A stretch of DNA of 64,000 nucleotides from Ambrosia x helenae (lineage: Eukaryota > Streptophyta > Magnoliopsida > Asterales > Asteraceae). The notes beneath the pieces are model-generated. The model searched no databases. It was not told where the DNA came from and worked only from the letters and a program-made list of their open reading frames with translations. How positions within the stretch are numbered: position 1 is the first letter of the stretch; every line of letters begins with the position of its first letter. The stretch is taken from NCBI GenBank assembly GCA_030844895.1, contig CM061228.1, positions 38,192,626 through 38,256,625 on the forward strand, in the 5' to 3' direction. Below are positions 23,601 to 32,515 of this stretch, piece by piece. Position numbers and translations under genes: made by a program.

Positions 23601-24365
23601 GATCATAAAATGGGTCAAAGCAAGCAAACAACTTCGAGCCGGAGCCGTACTAAGGTACATCTGATCCTGGGTTCAGGTTGGGAGGGGTTGACATGTAAAC
23701 TTTTTTTGTCGAATTTTTCAGTTTTTTAAATAAAAGAAAATGCTAACATTCGGTATAACGATCAAAGGTTCAAATGCAAGGAGTAGCAGTGGGCCGTGCA
23801 GTGGATTTAACTGTGTTAAATGGGTATGATGAGCTCATAGATGAACTTGAAGAGATGTTTGAGATTAAGGGAAAGCTCCGTCCTAGAACTCAATTGGAAA
23901 TTGTGTTTACTGATGATGAAGGAGACATGATGCTCATGGGTGATGATCCATGGCAGTAAGTAACCTTATGTTCGGGCAGGTTGGGTAATGGGTCATAAGG
24001 GATTAAGTGGTTCGGGTCAAAATTTAAACATTTATATAATTAACTTGTTAAATATGAATGTGATCATAATTGTATTTTAGTAATAATCTTTTATGTGTTA
24101 TATATACACTATGGGCAACTTTAAAACTTTTTTGACCCATTTCCTTGTGAGCTAATATATTTGATTTCACATGCTTGACCCGTTAAAGATAAAAACATAA
24201 CCCAAATCGACTTGTTCATGCAGAGAATTCTGTAGAATGGTGAAACGAATTTTGATCTGCTCAAGTCAAGATGTGAAGAAAATGAATTCTGGAAGCAAGC
24301 TGCAACTTTCTTCCTCCAACGACACTGAAGCCTCTGGTTTTAGCTTGGAAGCTGCTGAAGTTTAA
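19157..24365 (+). CDS. ARF9-like: Auxin response factor, class B (ARF9/11/18 clade), 15 exons, 628 aa
   Basis: Nuclear transcription factor that binds auxin response elements, probably a repressor. Exons: 19157-19193, 19436-19548, 19697-19792, 20187-20243, 20340-20492, 20621-20705, 21215-21305, 21569-21733, 21981-22094, 22171-22243, 22847-23000, 23103-23201, 23335-23654, 23768-23955, 24224-24365. All introns are GT/AG, phases agree, and the total of 1887 nt is a multiple of three. Domains: N-terminal dimerisation segment with LYKELWKACAGPLVDVP and YFPQGHMEQLEAS; B3 DNA-binding domain, about 119-223 (HSFCKVLTASDTSTHGGFSV, RGQPRRHLLTTGWSTFV); ARF middle domain, about 245-325; a short middle region without Q-richness; motif RLFGFDL at 461-467, resembling the (R/K)LFG(V/I/F) repression motif; C-terminal PB1 domain, about 519-605, keeping the basic face (RTKVQMQG) and acidic OPCA face (TDDEGDMM...GDDPWQEF). 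Length is close to family members (about 600-640 aa). The PB1 tail resembles ARF18, other parts ARF9, so the exact paralogue is uncertain. Confidence 0.95.
20584..20614 (+). repeat. Poly-T run of about 30 in ARF intron 5
   Basis: A nearly pure T run ends just before the GTTAAG acceptor of exon 6 and serves as an extreme polypyrimidine tract. Its length is likely unstable in sequencing and between alleles. Confidence 0.9.
20748..21060. repeat. MITE-like repeat in ARF intron 6
   Basis: Starts ATGGGTGACGGTTGGGTAAC and ends near GGACCCGTTAGAGATAAACA. Sequences sharing the GGGTAAxGGGTCA left block and the GACCCGTTAxAGATAAAxA right block also occur in introns 10 and 14 of this gene and near 47221-47260. 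They look like diverged copies of one short non-autonomous family. Exact ends and target duplication are not resolved. Confidence 0.5.
22335..22800. repeat. Composite repeat in ARF intron 10 (MITE-like plus GCCTCGAGGCG insert)
   Basis: The outer part (GGTCGGGTCAACTTGGG on the left; GTTTGACCTGTTTAGAAATA and CAACCCATTCAC on the right) belongs to the same family as the intron 6 and 14 repeats. A second, GC-rich element at about 22421-22735 sits inside it, full of GCCTCATGAGGCG and GCCTCGAGGCG palindromes and resembling the repeats at 45212-45617 and 49165-49560. This accounts for intron 10 (603 nt) being among the longer introns. Confidence 0.55.
23966..24222. repeat. MITE-like repeat filling ARF intron 14
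   Basis: Left block CAGGTTGGGTAATGGGTCA and right block GACCCGTTAAAGATAAAAAC match the intron 6 repeat. It occupies almost the whole intron between the PB1 exons. Confidence 0.5.
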
Positions 24366-25208
24366 CAAATTTCGCGCTTTCTTACATGATGTCCCCTGTT
24401 TTTTAGGTTTGTGGGCTGTGCTTTTTTTTTTTCCTTTTTTCTGAAGTCAAGGTGTTTGAAGATCAACGAAAGGAGAATAAGGGATTAAGTTGTATGGTAT
24501 TGAAGTTGTAGGAATGGAAACATGGTCGGATTAGGATCCGCGTGTAGCACTTAATGTTGTATGTTGGAGATATGATCTTATATATATGTTTTTGCATTGG
24601 AATATTTGTATACATGTGGTAAGATATATGTTGGTACAAGTCAAATGTACAAAATGAATGGGTTGGTAGTAAGAAGAGAGGTGTTTGGGTCGAAACGGGT
24701 AGTAGTTATCTAACAGAATAATCTTATTTTTTGAATTAACACAATTTACAGGTTTTATATATTGTCGAAGAATTTAGGTGCTTTATAACAATTTTCAAAT
24801 GTGCTATATTAAGTGTGTTTGATTCATATCTTTTTATAAACGGGTAGTAGTGCATGACCCGTTTATGACCCGTTAGTAGTAAAGAACAACCTACAATGAC
24901 CCGTTTGTCGTATGAAGTGTATTTGATTCATATCTTGTTAGGTTTGTCATTTCGATTGCTTATGGTTATAGCCTTATAGGCAACAAAATCTTTTAAATGA
25001 TACCTTATTATTCTAACTTTCCAAAAAGATGCCTTGCATTGTCATTAGTCATCTTACCTTACGCGCGACTAGGATAACGTACAACATCGATGCATGCATT
25101 CATCGAGCCTAAAAGACTATTCTACCCTCCTAGCAAAAATCCTTGCAAGAAAACTCAAGATTCATGAATTTGAACATTGACAACAACAAACTCTTCACTT
25201 GGATGAGA
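24366..25208. other. ARF 3' UTR and ARF-ATL intergenic spacer
   Basis: The ARF 3' UTR probably ends within 24540-24680 (TATATATATG and AAAATGAATG blocks), but no poly(A) signal is decisive. The rest contains short GACCCGTTTATGACCCGTTAG-like repeats near 24845-24905 and no gene. The ARF and ATL genes are convergent. Confidence 0.4.
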
Positions 25209-25830
25209 TTACTTATTGTCCATACTTGAACTAGATGACCCTTCAAGTATGACCACAGTGTGTTCTAAAGGAACCGCCCCTTGTGAGTTAGAATCCACGT
25301 TGATCACTGTGGCTGGTGGAGGAATCACCAACGGTTCATGGTGGCCGCCGCCTTTGGATGTGTTGACAACTGAGCATCGGCAGAGTGGGCATGTGGTGTT
25401 TGAACTGAGCCAGCTTCGTATGCAATCACCATGAAACATGTGTTGGCAGGATGGTATTTGGTGTAGCTTTTCATTTTTCTCAAATTCTCCCAAACATACA
25501 CAACACCTTCATATTGCATTTTCATCACACTATTAGATTTTCTGACTACTTTCATCAAGTCTTGTAGATTTGACTTTTTTTTTGTTTTAATTATTAAGAC
25601 TAGCATTGTTGTTAAAAAGCACTACAATGCTATAGCTTGTAAAAATGTGTTGCTTTGGATAAATGACTAAAAAAACTTAATGTCTAAGGTTCTAAGAAAC
25701 TGGTCACAAACTTATGAGAAGTTGTATGCTTACATTAAATCCTTTGTGTATACATCTTGGTCGAACGTGATCACAATAAGTTTATCTTCAAGGTTTACCT
25801 TTGATTCCTACAAGAAAACACGAATCAAAG

Positions 25831-25873
<43 letters not shown>

Positions 25874-26165
25874 GCAGGGAGAGAGAGAGAGAGGTTAAGT
25901 TTATACTTACATGTTGAGAGAGGGTTGAAGAATCTCGAGTCGTTGAGGTTCTTAGATGGATTATAGAGGAAGGAGAATTGCGTCTGCTAAAGGTGCGCTT
26001 GAGATAGAACAAATAAAACAAGAGAAAAAGTATTATGGAGAAGAGAATTGGGATGGAAAATATGAATGCTTGGTATATTTTCATTTGTAGTGCTTGAGAA
26101 TACAAATGAGAGTTAACAACGCTACTTGTACTTGAACTTGAACTTGAAGATTCAAGGTACCCCAT
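25209..26165 (-). CDS. RING-H2 (ATL-type) E3 ubiquitin ligase, two exons, apparent frameshift
   Basis: Membrane-anchored E3 ligase of the ATL family, closest in layout to ATL58/ATL59. Exon 1 is 26165-25911, ending before a strong GTAAGT donor. Exon 2 is 25573-25209. The start at 26165 (MGYLES) is preferred over the ATG at 26246 because it gives the usual short, serine-rich N-terminus. A transmembrane helix follows KIYQAFIFSIPILFSIIL at about residues 28-50, then a basic stretch (LKRTFSRR). The RING-H2 domain is CxxC (CCVCLGEF), a central C-x-H-x2-H (CQHMFH) with GDC, then CPLC, with the W of SWL in place. The splice phase leads into SNLQDLMKVVRKSN...MQYEG, but the RING lies in another frame. 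One extra base near 25505-25509 would give QYEGCCVCLGEF, so a 1-nt deletion or a sequencing error is likely. Expected product is about 206 aa. Confidence 0.8.
25832..25870. repeat. (AT)n microsatellite in the ATL intron
   Basis: About 19 uninterrupted AT units in the single intron (25574-25910), followed by a short GA tract. Likely polymorphic. Confidence 0.95.
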
Positions 26166-26349
26166 CAGTTCCGTTTTAACGTATTTGCTTCTAGTTATAA
26201 ACCAAACCAAACCCAAGCAAACAGAATGTTTATGACAAGATTTCAACTAAGGGTCAGTCTATATGGAGGCAAATGTGCACAATATCAAGTTTGAGTATCT
26301 TATACGATTTGCGCTAAATGTCACTCACATACTTGGAGTTTATATAAGA

Positions 26350-26780
26350 AGGGAGAAAAGACACTTGTATGTGTTTTGTACACAAAACTTTAGTGGATTG
26401 CCTGTTTCATGATTGAGTTAGAACCCAAATGAATAGTGCAAGTTATAAGTGAAAGTTAGAATCTTTTGGTGGAATAGATGTTGGGTATTATATGGTTTGT
26501 GCTCCAAAATTAAAGATCAACTCAAGTTTATCCTAAAATAGCAAAAAGACACTTGTTTGTTATTTAGGACATATGAGTCTAAAAATGAAGCTACATGAAA
26601 CAGTGGAAGTTGGAATATTTTGAGAGAAACAGGAGGAGCTGAGGTAGTGTTTTCTTTAGTAAGAAACTAAATTAATATGTGAAGTGTTCAAAGACACTTG
26701 TTTGGTTTTATATATGAGATTACAAACAAATTCTAGTGCATTGCTTAGTTGAGTGGGTAACAAAGGGATATGGGTGTAGG
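26350..26780. repeat. Degenerate repeat with AAGACACTTGT blocks upstream of the ATL gene
   Basis: AAAGACACTTGT recurs near 26358, 26546 and 26690, each time followed by a T-rich stretch and, twice, by GTGCATTGCTTAG or GTGGATTGCCTG-like sequence. Units are about 150-180 bp and strongly diverged. The rest of 26250-27010 shows nothing else. Confidence 0.4.
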
Positions 26781-27007
26781 ATTCAGGTAAAAGTGGGTTG
26801 TGTTTGATTGGGACATTATGGGCTGTGAGTTAGATATGAAAAGGACTAAAGAAAAGCAAAGCAAAGGTGTGGAATATGATCATTATAAGTAATGGCTTTT
26901 AAGATGAAGCAAGAATTCATCAAAATGGAAAATTATGATTATTCTTTTCCATCACAACCTTGTATAACATAGCACTATGCACCATGGACCCCTCCAATAC
27001 TAGTAAC

Positions 27008-27010
<3 letters not shown>

Positions 27011-27054
<44 letters not shown>
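27011..27054. repeat. (TA)n microsatellite, left border of the TA-bounded element array
   Basis: About 22 AT/TA units directly abutting the first foldback element. Confidence 0.95.
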
Positions 27055-27057
<3 letters not shown>

Positions 27058-27384
27058 TAGGTTCAAATGAAAACCACTCCTTCGTAAAAAAACCGTAAGA
27101 ACACCGACGTAAAATGTGAATTTAAAAAAAAAAAATTCACCGGTGTTAAAATTGGTAACCCCGACGTAAAAAAAAAAAAAAAAAAAAAAAAACGTATTTT
27201 ACAGTGGTGTAATGACCCATGGCCCACGCTTTTTTGTCTTATTAGGCAAGGGAATATTCTCTTTTCTTTTTTATTCCACTTTAATTGTGGACCACAAATC
27301 CTTTTTGATTAAATTAAGTGTGTGGTGTTAAAGTGTGTTCCTTAGTTCTTTTACGAAGGAGTGGTTTTCATTTTACCCTAACCC
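27055..27384. mobile_element. TA-bounded foldback MITE 1, 330 bp
   Basis: Both ends carry AATGAAAACCACTCCTTCGT followed by AAAA in inverted orientation (left near 27067-27090, right near 27351-27374). The element sits between (TA)n tracts on both sides. The interior is non-coding and holds poly-A/T runs and two GACGTAAAA blocks. It is comparable to Micron-type MITEs, which are flanked by TA microsatellites. Confidence 0.75.
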
Positions 27385-27865
27385 TATATATATAGTGTTA
27401 GTATCTATAGGAAACCATAGTTATGTAGTAAACCATGAAAACCCAAGGTGTGGCTAGAATCAAGCCACATCATCACAATCCACAACCAATTTAATAATAA
27501 CATAAGGGTAGTGAAGTAATTTTACCTCTAGCATCTTTTGACAATCTCTAGGATATCTCCATTAAGTACAAGAGAAGGTTTGTACCCCTCCATATTCAAG
27601 ATATCACTCACTCTCTCTCTACACCTTCTACAAACCCACTTTTCTTTCTCTCTCTCTCTCTCTCTCTCTACAAAACTTCTGAAAAACTTTAAAACCACAC
27701 GAAACTTCAAACACCTATAGATCTGAAAACAGATCCGGGTTCAAGCTGGTGGTTCAACAGGGGGAGCATCATCACAGATCTGAACAGATCCGGGTTCAAG
27801 CCCGTGATAACTCTCACTTTGGAGTGTAGCAGGTTCGACTCGGAAAAGGGTCAGGGTCGGGTCGG

Positions 27866-28051
27866 GTGATGAAGGTGGAGCTTGGTGGCAAGAGGAAAGA
27901 GGTAGTGGTGGAGGAGACGGTTACCACAGTGGTGGCCGGTGGTTCAGGTGATCAAGAAATAGATGAAGTAAATAAAGCAATAATGCAAATGATTGAAGAG
28001 TTGCTTAACTGGAATTCAACTCCACCTTCACTTTGTATAGTCAATGCTTAG
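27866..28051 (+). CDS. Small ORF of 61 codons inside element 2, function unknown
   Basis: Starts MMKVELGGKRKEVVVEE and ends NSTPPSLCIVNA. It is acidic in the middle (GDQEIDEVNKAIMQMIEELL), with a predicted amphipathic helix and no known domain. A CT microsatellite and a GATCTGAACAGATCCGGGTT direct repeat (27729-27800) precede it, resembling a transcript leader. It may be a captured host gene fragment (Pack-type) or chance. No expression evidence can be read from sequence. Confidence 0.3.
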   Translation: MMKVELGGKRKEVVVEETVTTVVAGGSGDQEIDEVNKAIMQMIEELLNWNSTPPSLCIVNA

Positions 28052-28302
28052 CCACCGGTTTGTAAATATTATCTCTCACAAACAAGCATTCTTAGGATTT
28101 TTAAAGAAATTTTCTTTTCTTTATCTTATTATCTTGATAAAAAAAAATATTATGTTTATTTCAAGTCCAAATAAAATGTAAATAGAAAAGAAGAAACAAT
28201 GTGTCATGTAATGTCGTTTGTCATGGTGAGCTCATTAATTTTTCTTGTTTATTTTGTTGTTTTTGTGTTTTTAGATATAGAAATAATATAGAATGTTGTA
28301 CC

Positions 28303-28482
28303 ATATAATGTCTTTTGTGTATTGTATATATGCACTCCAAGTGTTTGATGAAATGTCTGACTGGGTTAACATGTGTTACTTCTGTTAAAAGGTAATTATA
28401 ATGTCTTTTGTGTATTGTATATATGCACTCCAAGTGTTTGATGAAATGCCTGACTGGGTTAACATGTGTTACTTCTGTTAGT
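28303..28482 (+). repeat. Two tandem copies of a 92-93-bp unit
   Basis: TGTCTTTTGTGTATTGTATA starts both copies (near 28308 and 28401), and both run through GACTGGGTTAACATGTGTTA. Very few differences are visible, so the duplication is recent. Confidence 0.85.
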
Positions 28483-29490
28483 ATGTTAGAAGTTAAGTTT
28501 TTTTGTATTCTTTACGTTTGAGTAGTGTTTTTTGTTTGACACGCATCTTTTCTGTTCTTGTAACTGAATTTTTTTTTTACATTAAAGAGTTTGTTTGGGG
28601 GATGTTTTTGTTTGACTTATATGGACCATAAACGTCTAAATCTAGTATGTTTTATTAGAATTTTGTTTCTTACACCCCAGTAAACAACAAACATATGCTT
28701 CAGTAAATTCTTTTGGGGTGTGTTTTATTACTTGCAGCTACTACATGATATTATTGTGTTTTTTCGAATTAACATGTGTTAACTTTCCTGTATGGTTATC
28801 TTTTAGTATCACAGATGATGATTTGAGTAACAGTTGATACCACTAGATTTTCGAATTAACAAGTGTTAACATAGTTTTCTTAAGTCAGTATATTAGTATA
28901 TTAGATGAAGGTTTGTTAACACATGTTAACATCTCACCTATTTTGTTTTAGTTGAATTCATTGGACGAATTCAACTTTATGTGAGTAACTTTCAAAGCTA
29001 CATGTAATATTTTAAGTAAAGAAATTTTAGATGTATATAAATTTTTATAGTTAATCATGATGCTGTGTAATTTTTTAATTGAAGGTTATGTAAGACATAT
29101 GTTATGCAACATTAACACATGTTACCCTTTACATGCAGTTCATATGAATGTCTTGGGTAGGTTTATCTCTTGTTCAATAGTTTGTAATGATACTTTGTAA
29201 TAACACGTGTTACCAAATAACATGTGTTAACCTATTATGACAAGTCTTAATAATGTGTGTTAATAGTTTGTATGCTATGTTTACTTATTTCTTTTGTAAA
29301 CTTATGAATTGAAAACAGGAGTGGTAAAAAAGACAAAAAGGTTGACAAATGATACAGGTTTAACATATGTTACCACACCACTCATACTAACAAATGTTAG
29401 ATCTTCTGATGGGTATATGGGGGCAACAGGTTTAACTTTATCATATTAGATAACACATGTTAGCCCTTTATGACCAACTAACATATGTTA
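28366..29490. repeat. Dispersed palindrome TTAACANNTGTTAA, at least 12 copies
   Basis: Copies at about 28366, 28459, 28769, 28856, 28916, 29112, 29201, 29218, 29360, 29387, 29451 and 29478, with a weaker one at 29251. The centre varies (CATGTG, CACATG, CACGTG, CATATG, CAAATG), but the AACANNTGTT frame is kept. Spacing is irregular and not tandem. Confidence 0.8.
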
Positions 29491-29535
29491 CCCTCGTATG
29501 CAACATTAACACATTATTTGTACTTGCCCCATTAT

Positions 29536-29775
29536 ATTACTATTTTCTTAAACAAAAAGTAGGAGAGAGGGTGTGACATGACCCATTATAATAATATTTT
29601 TTAAACAAAAAGTAGGAGAGAGGAGAGAGATTGTGTGACATGACTCATTATAATAATATTTTCTTAAACAAAAAGTAGGAGAGAGGAGAGAGATGGTGAT
29701 GTTGACTTTAAAAAGGTAGGAGAGAGGGTGTGACATGACTTTGAAAAAGTAGGAGAAAGGTTGTGACATGACCCT
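29536..29775 (+). repeat. Tandem repeats of about 60 bp in the right part of element 2
   Basis: Three units read CATTATAATAATATTTTCTT-like, AAACAAAAAGTAGGAGAGAG, then GTGTGACATGACxCATTATA. Two shortened units near 29710-29775 keep only AGTAGGAGA and TGTGACATGAC. Peptide frames across them are repeats, not proteins. Confidence 0.8.
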
Positions 29776-29943
29776 AAAGTAACTTTACCAAACTACCCTT
29801 ATTTGTACTTGCCCCATTATAATATTATTTTCTTACACAAAAAGTCTCCATATTTAATCCTAACCCTTGATCAAATACAATGGATGGCTAGGATAGGGTT
29901 TCCAAGGTTTACCATCTAACAATGGGTTTTCCACATTATCCAC

Positions 29944-29975
<32 letters not shown>

Positions 29976-29979
<4 letters not shown>

Positions 29980-30394
29980 CCAATTATAAAATGAAAACCC
30001 TCTTGAGTTGAGAAAACCTTGGAAACCCATGTAAAAAATTGTTTTTTTTTTTGAAAAAAATAACTAATGTAAAATACATGTTTTTAAGTGTTTTGGGCCA
30101 AAAAAATAAAAAAAGCGCCGAAGGGATTTTTTTTTTAAAAAATAAACAAATCTGCGAAAACACATGTTTACACCTGATAAAAAACAGCAAATAGCTGAAA
30201 ACATATGTTTTTTTAGCAACTTTGTTTATTTTTTTTTAAAAAAAATCCCTTCGGCGCTTTTTATATTTTTTTGGCCCAAAATGCTTAAAAACATGTATTT
30301 TACATTGGTTATTTTTTTCAAAAAAAAAAATGATTTTTTACATGGGTTTCCAAGGTTTTCTCAACTCAAGAGGGTTTTCAATTTATCCTTCCCC
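29976..30394. mobile_element. TA-bounded foldback MITE 3, 419 bp
   Basis: A near-perfect hairpin. The left arm (about 29985-30155) and right arm (about 30195-30390) share AAAACCCTCTTGAGTTGAGA, ACCTTGGAAACCCATGTAAA and TGTTTTTAAG in inverted order. (TA)n tracts flank it on both sides (29948-29975; 30395-30429). Both arms give similar translated peptides only because they mirror each other. No coding capacity. Confidence 0.8.
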
Positions 30395-30451
<57 letters not shown>

Positions 30452-30470
30452 AGAGAGAGAGAGATGGGGT
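30395..30470. repeat. Compound microsatellite (TA)n-(TG)n-(GA)n
   Basis: TA units, then TG units from 30427, then GAGAGAGAGA to 30464. Confidence 0.9.
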
Positions 30471-31855
30471 AAGAAAGGGTAAAATTAAACAGTCACAATT
30501 GTTGATTATTAGAGTAACTTCCTCTACAGCTTTTAAATGTTCATAACTTTTTCATACGTGAATGTCTAAAAAAAACTATGCTATAAAAACCACTATTTTA
30601 TTCTATGTAATATAAGTAGGGTATTGCTATAATTTTTTTTTTATTATTATTTTTTTAAAGAGCTTAGCATGCTACATAATTATGTACCAATATTTTCAAT
30701 ATTACATAACATTATGTGATATGGCTTGTATTCATAAAAACTATAACGTTACGTGATTTTTGCCTAATCTATAAAATATAATAAAACAAAATGAATTTAG
30801 CCACATGTCCCACTCTTAAGCCATCACTTTGTAAAATTGCCACCCTTTTTTTTGCCACGTGGCATCATCCTTTCTCACAGTTTTCTTTTCATTAACCCTA
30901 ATTACTCTTTTCACTCCCCTAATTTATCGCCATCCACCCTCATCCTTCTCCCTGTACCTCTCCCCCATCATCACTAATGTCTTTGTAGAAGTCTTATCTT
31001 CAGTTTGCCTTCAAACCATCCTCTGTTGATACCATCCTGATATTCTTCTCCAAAGTATGATTTTCTCATTCTCCCTTCTCACTGTTCATCCCTGCTCCTC
31101 TTCTTTCCTTAATCGCCGGATCTTCTCATTCGACTTTAACAGGTACAATCGTTTCCATGTGTTGACCTTAGAATTTTAATGTTGTTTTTCATCGAATCCT
31201 TTTCAAATCGTTTAAGAAATTAGAGTTTAATTCGGTAACTATTTTGTTGATTTCAGATTTCTCTCTTCTTGCCTCGGGTACCTATTTCCAATAATTAAGA
31301 TCTGATTGATCCCTGTAAGTATTTGCATTCCATGATCCTAAAAGAAGCCTGATTTTATTTTTGTTTATGATTACTGGGACAAAAAAAATGTTAATCTTCT
31401 ATCCTTTTTTGGGGTTTGTGTAATTGAAAGTAGAATACCAAAGAATCAATCAAATAATAATGCTTCTAACCTTTTTTATAACTTTTTTGTTTACAGAACA
31501 ACCTTATGTTTAGAGATACTTCTTGATTATTGACTGGTAATTTTATTAGGATGTGTTGTGCTCCTCATTATATGTATATTTACAGCTACTTCTTGCAACG
31601 ATATGTTTTCTGCATATGTTTCGTGTTGCATTTTTGTGACTAGGCAATTCTTGGTACACGTTTTTTTTTTCCGGCATATTTAACACGTTTTTTAAACAAT
31701 TGTTTTACATTGTGATGATAAGTTTTGGTTTTTAGGCTAGATAGGGTTAGTGTGCATCATATTGATATACCTCAAAATTTTAACTTCATTTTTTTGTAGT
31801 GATCACAGTGTATAGACAAGGAATGTGAAGACATTTTGAAAAGGAGGTTATTGCA
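30471..31855. other. No recognised gene; CT-rich leader-like stretch
   Basis: 30880-31140 is pyrimidine-rich and resembles a plant 5' UTR with possible GT and AG sites (AACAGGTACAATCG near 31138), but no matching ORF follows. It could be a captured or decayed gene end, or part of a Helitron. Nothing firm can be called. Confidence 0.3.
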
Positions 31856-31864
31856 GTTTTGATA

Positions 31865-32515
31865 GGGAATATAACGAAAATAAACATTGAGTATGTCTAA
31901 TAACCAAAATAAACATGTTTATGTGCTAAATTCTAGGGGTATCATCCTTGAAAGGGCTAAGTTGTAGCCATGATGTTCAAAATAAACTACATTTGGCTTT
32001 ATTTGAAAAGGGCTAAAGTTTGGGGTTAAATTGAAATCGGCTAAATTTTAGGGGTTACATTTATATTGAATTCTATGTTGAGCGAGTAATTTTAGGAAGC
32101 GGGTGAAACTAAAGACGGCTAAACTTTAGGGGCTTAGATTATTTTTTTTGCATTTTTTTATTAAAACGGCTAAACTTAAGGACTTTTAGCCGTTAAATTG
32201 AAACCCCCTACTTGAAATGGCTAAATTTTAGGGGTTTCAAATTAAAAACGGCTTTACTTTAAGAGTTAGATTAATTTTGGATTTTTTATTTAAATGGCTA
32301 AACTTTAGGGAGCTTTAGGAGTTAAACTTAAAATGGCTAAAGTTTAGGGGCTTTATATTAAAAACCATTTCAGGTATGGCAGGTGTCAGCGAATACACTA
32401 TAATCTAAAGGGCTACATATTAGCCGATTCAAGTTTGAAGTGGCTAAATTTTAGCCTATAACAATGTTTATTTTGGTAATCAGATGTATTCAATGTTTAT
32501 TTCAGTGACTTTCCC
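31865..32515. mobile_element. Mutator-type MITE, 651 bp, perfect 9-bp target duplication
   Basis: Flanked by GTTTTGATA on both sides (31856-31864 and 32516-32524). Terminal inverted repeats extend about 55 bp: left GGGAATATAACGAAAATAAA with CATTGAGTATGTCTAATAAC next; right complement GGGAAAGTCACTGAAATAAA with CATTGAATACATCTGATTAC next; both then continue CAAAATAAACATG/TTG. A 9-bp duplication and GGGAA ends fit Mutator-like elements. The interior has no transposase and is built largely of GGCTAAANTTTAGG motif copies. Confidence 0.88.
31935..32457. repeat. GGCTAAANTTTAGG motif cluster, about 12 copies
   Basis: Variants include GGCTAAATTTTAGGGG, GGCTAAACTTTAGGGG, GGCTAAAGTTTAGGGG, and GGCTAAATTTTAGCC near 32442. 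Most have self-complementary cores (CTAAA...TTTAG). They are irregularly spaced at 20-90 bp and fill the MITE interior. Confidence 0.8.

Larger units (their letters stand above)
27395..29947. mobile_element. TA-bounded element 2, about 2.55 kb, diverged terminal inverted repeats
   Basis: The left end (27400-27530) and reverse-complemented right end (29780-29947) align as diverged inverted repeats: GGAAACCATAGTTATGTAGT / GGAAAACCCATTGTTAGATG, then GTAAACCATGAAAACCC / GTAAACCTTGGAAACCC, then further inside ATAAGGGTAGT in both. It shares (TA)n tracts with the neighbours on each side. The interior contains a CT-rich leader-like tract, a 61-codon ORF, a tandem duplication, at least a dozen TTAACANNTGTTAA palindromes and 60-bp tandem repeats. 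No transposase was found, so it would be non-autonomous. Confidence 0.65.

Noticed and set aside
28366..29490. CRISPR-like array
   Set aside because: The repeats are short palindromes with irregular spacing in a plant nuclear context, not direct repeats with uniform spacers.
29548..29769. 73-codon minus-strand frame with internal repeats (MSQPFSYFFKV, MSHPLSYLFKV)
   Set aside because: It translates 60-bp tandem repeats; no sign of a gene.
29984..30472. Similar 68- and 102-codon frames on opposite strands
   Set aside because: They are mirror translations of the two arms of a hairpin MITE.
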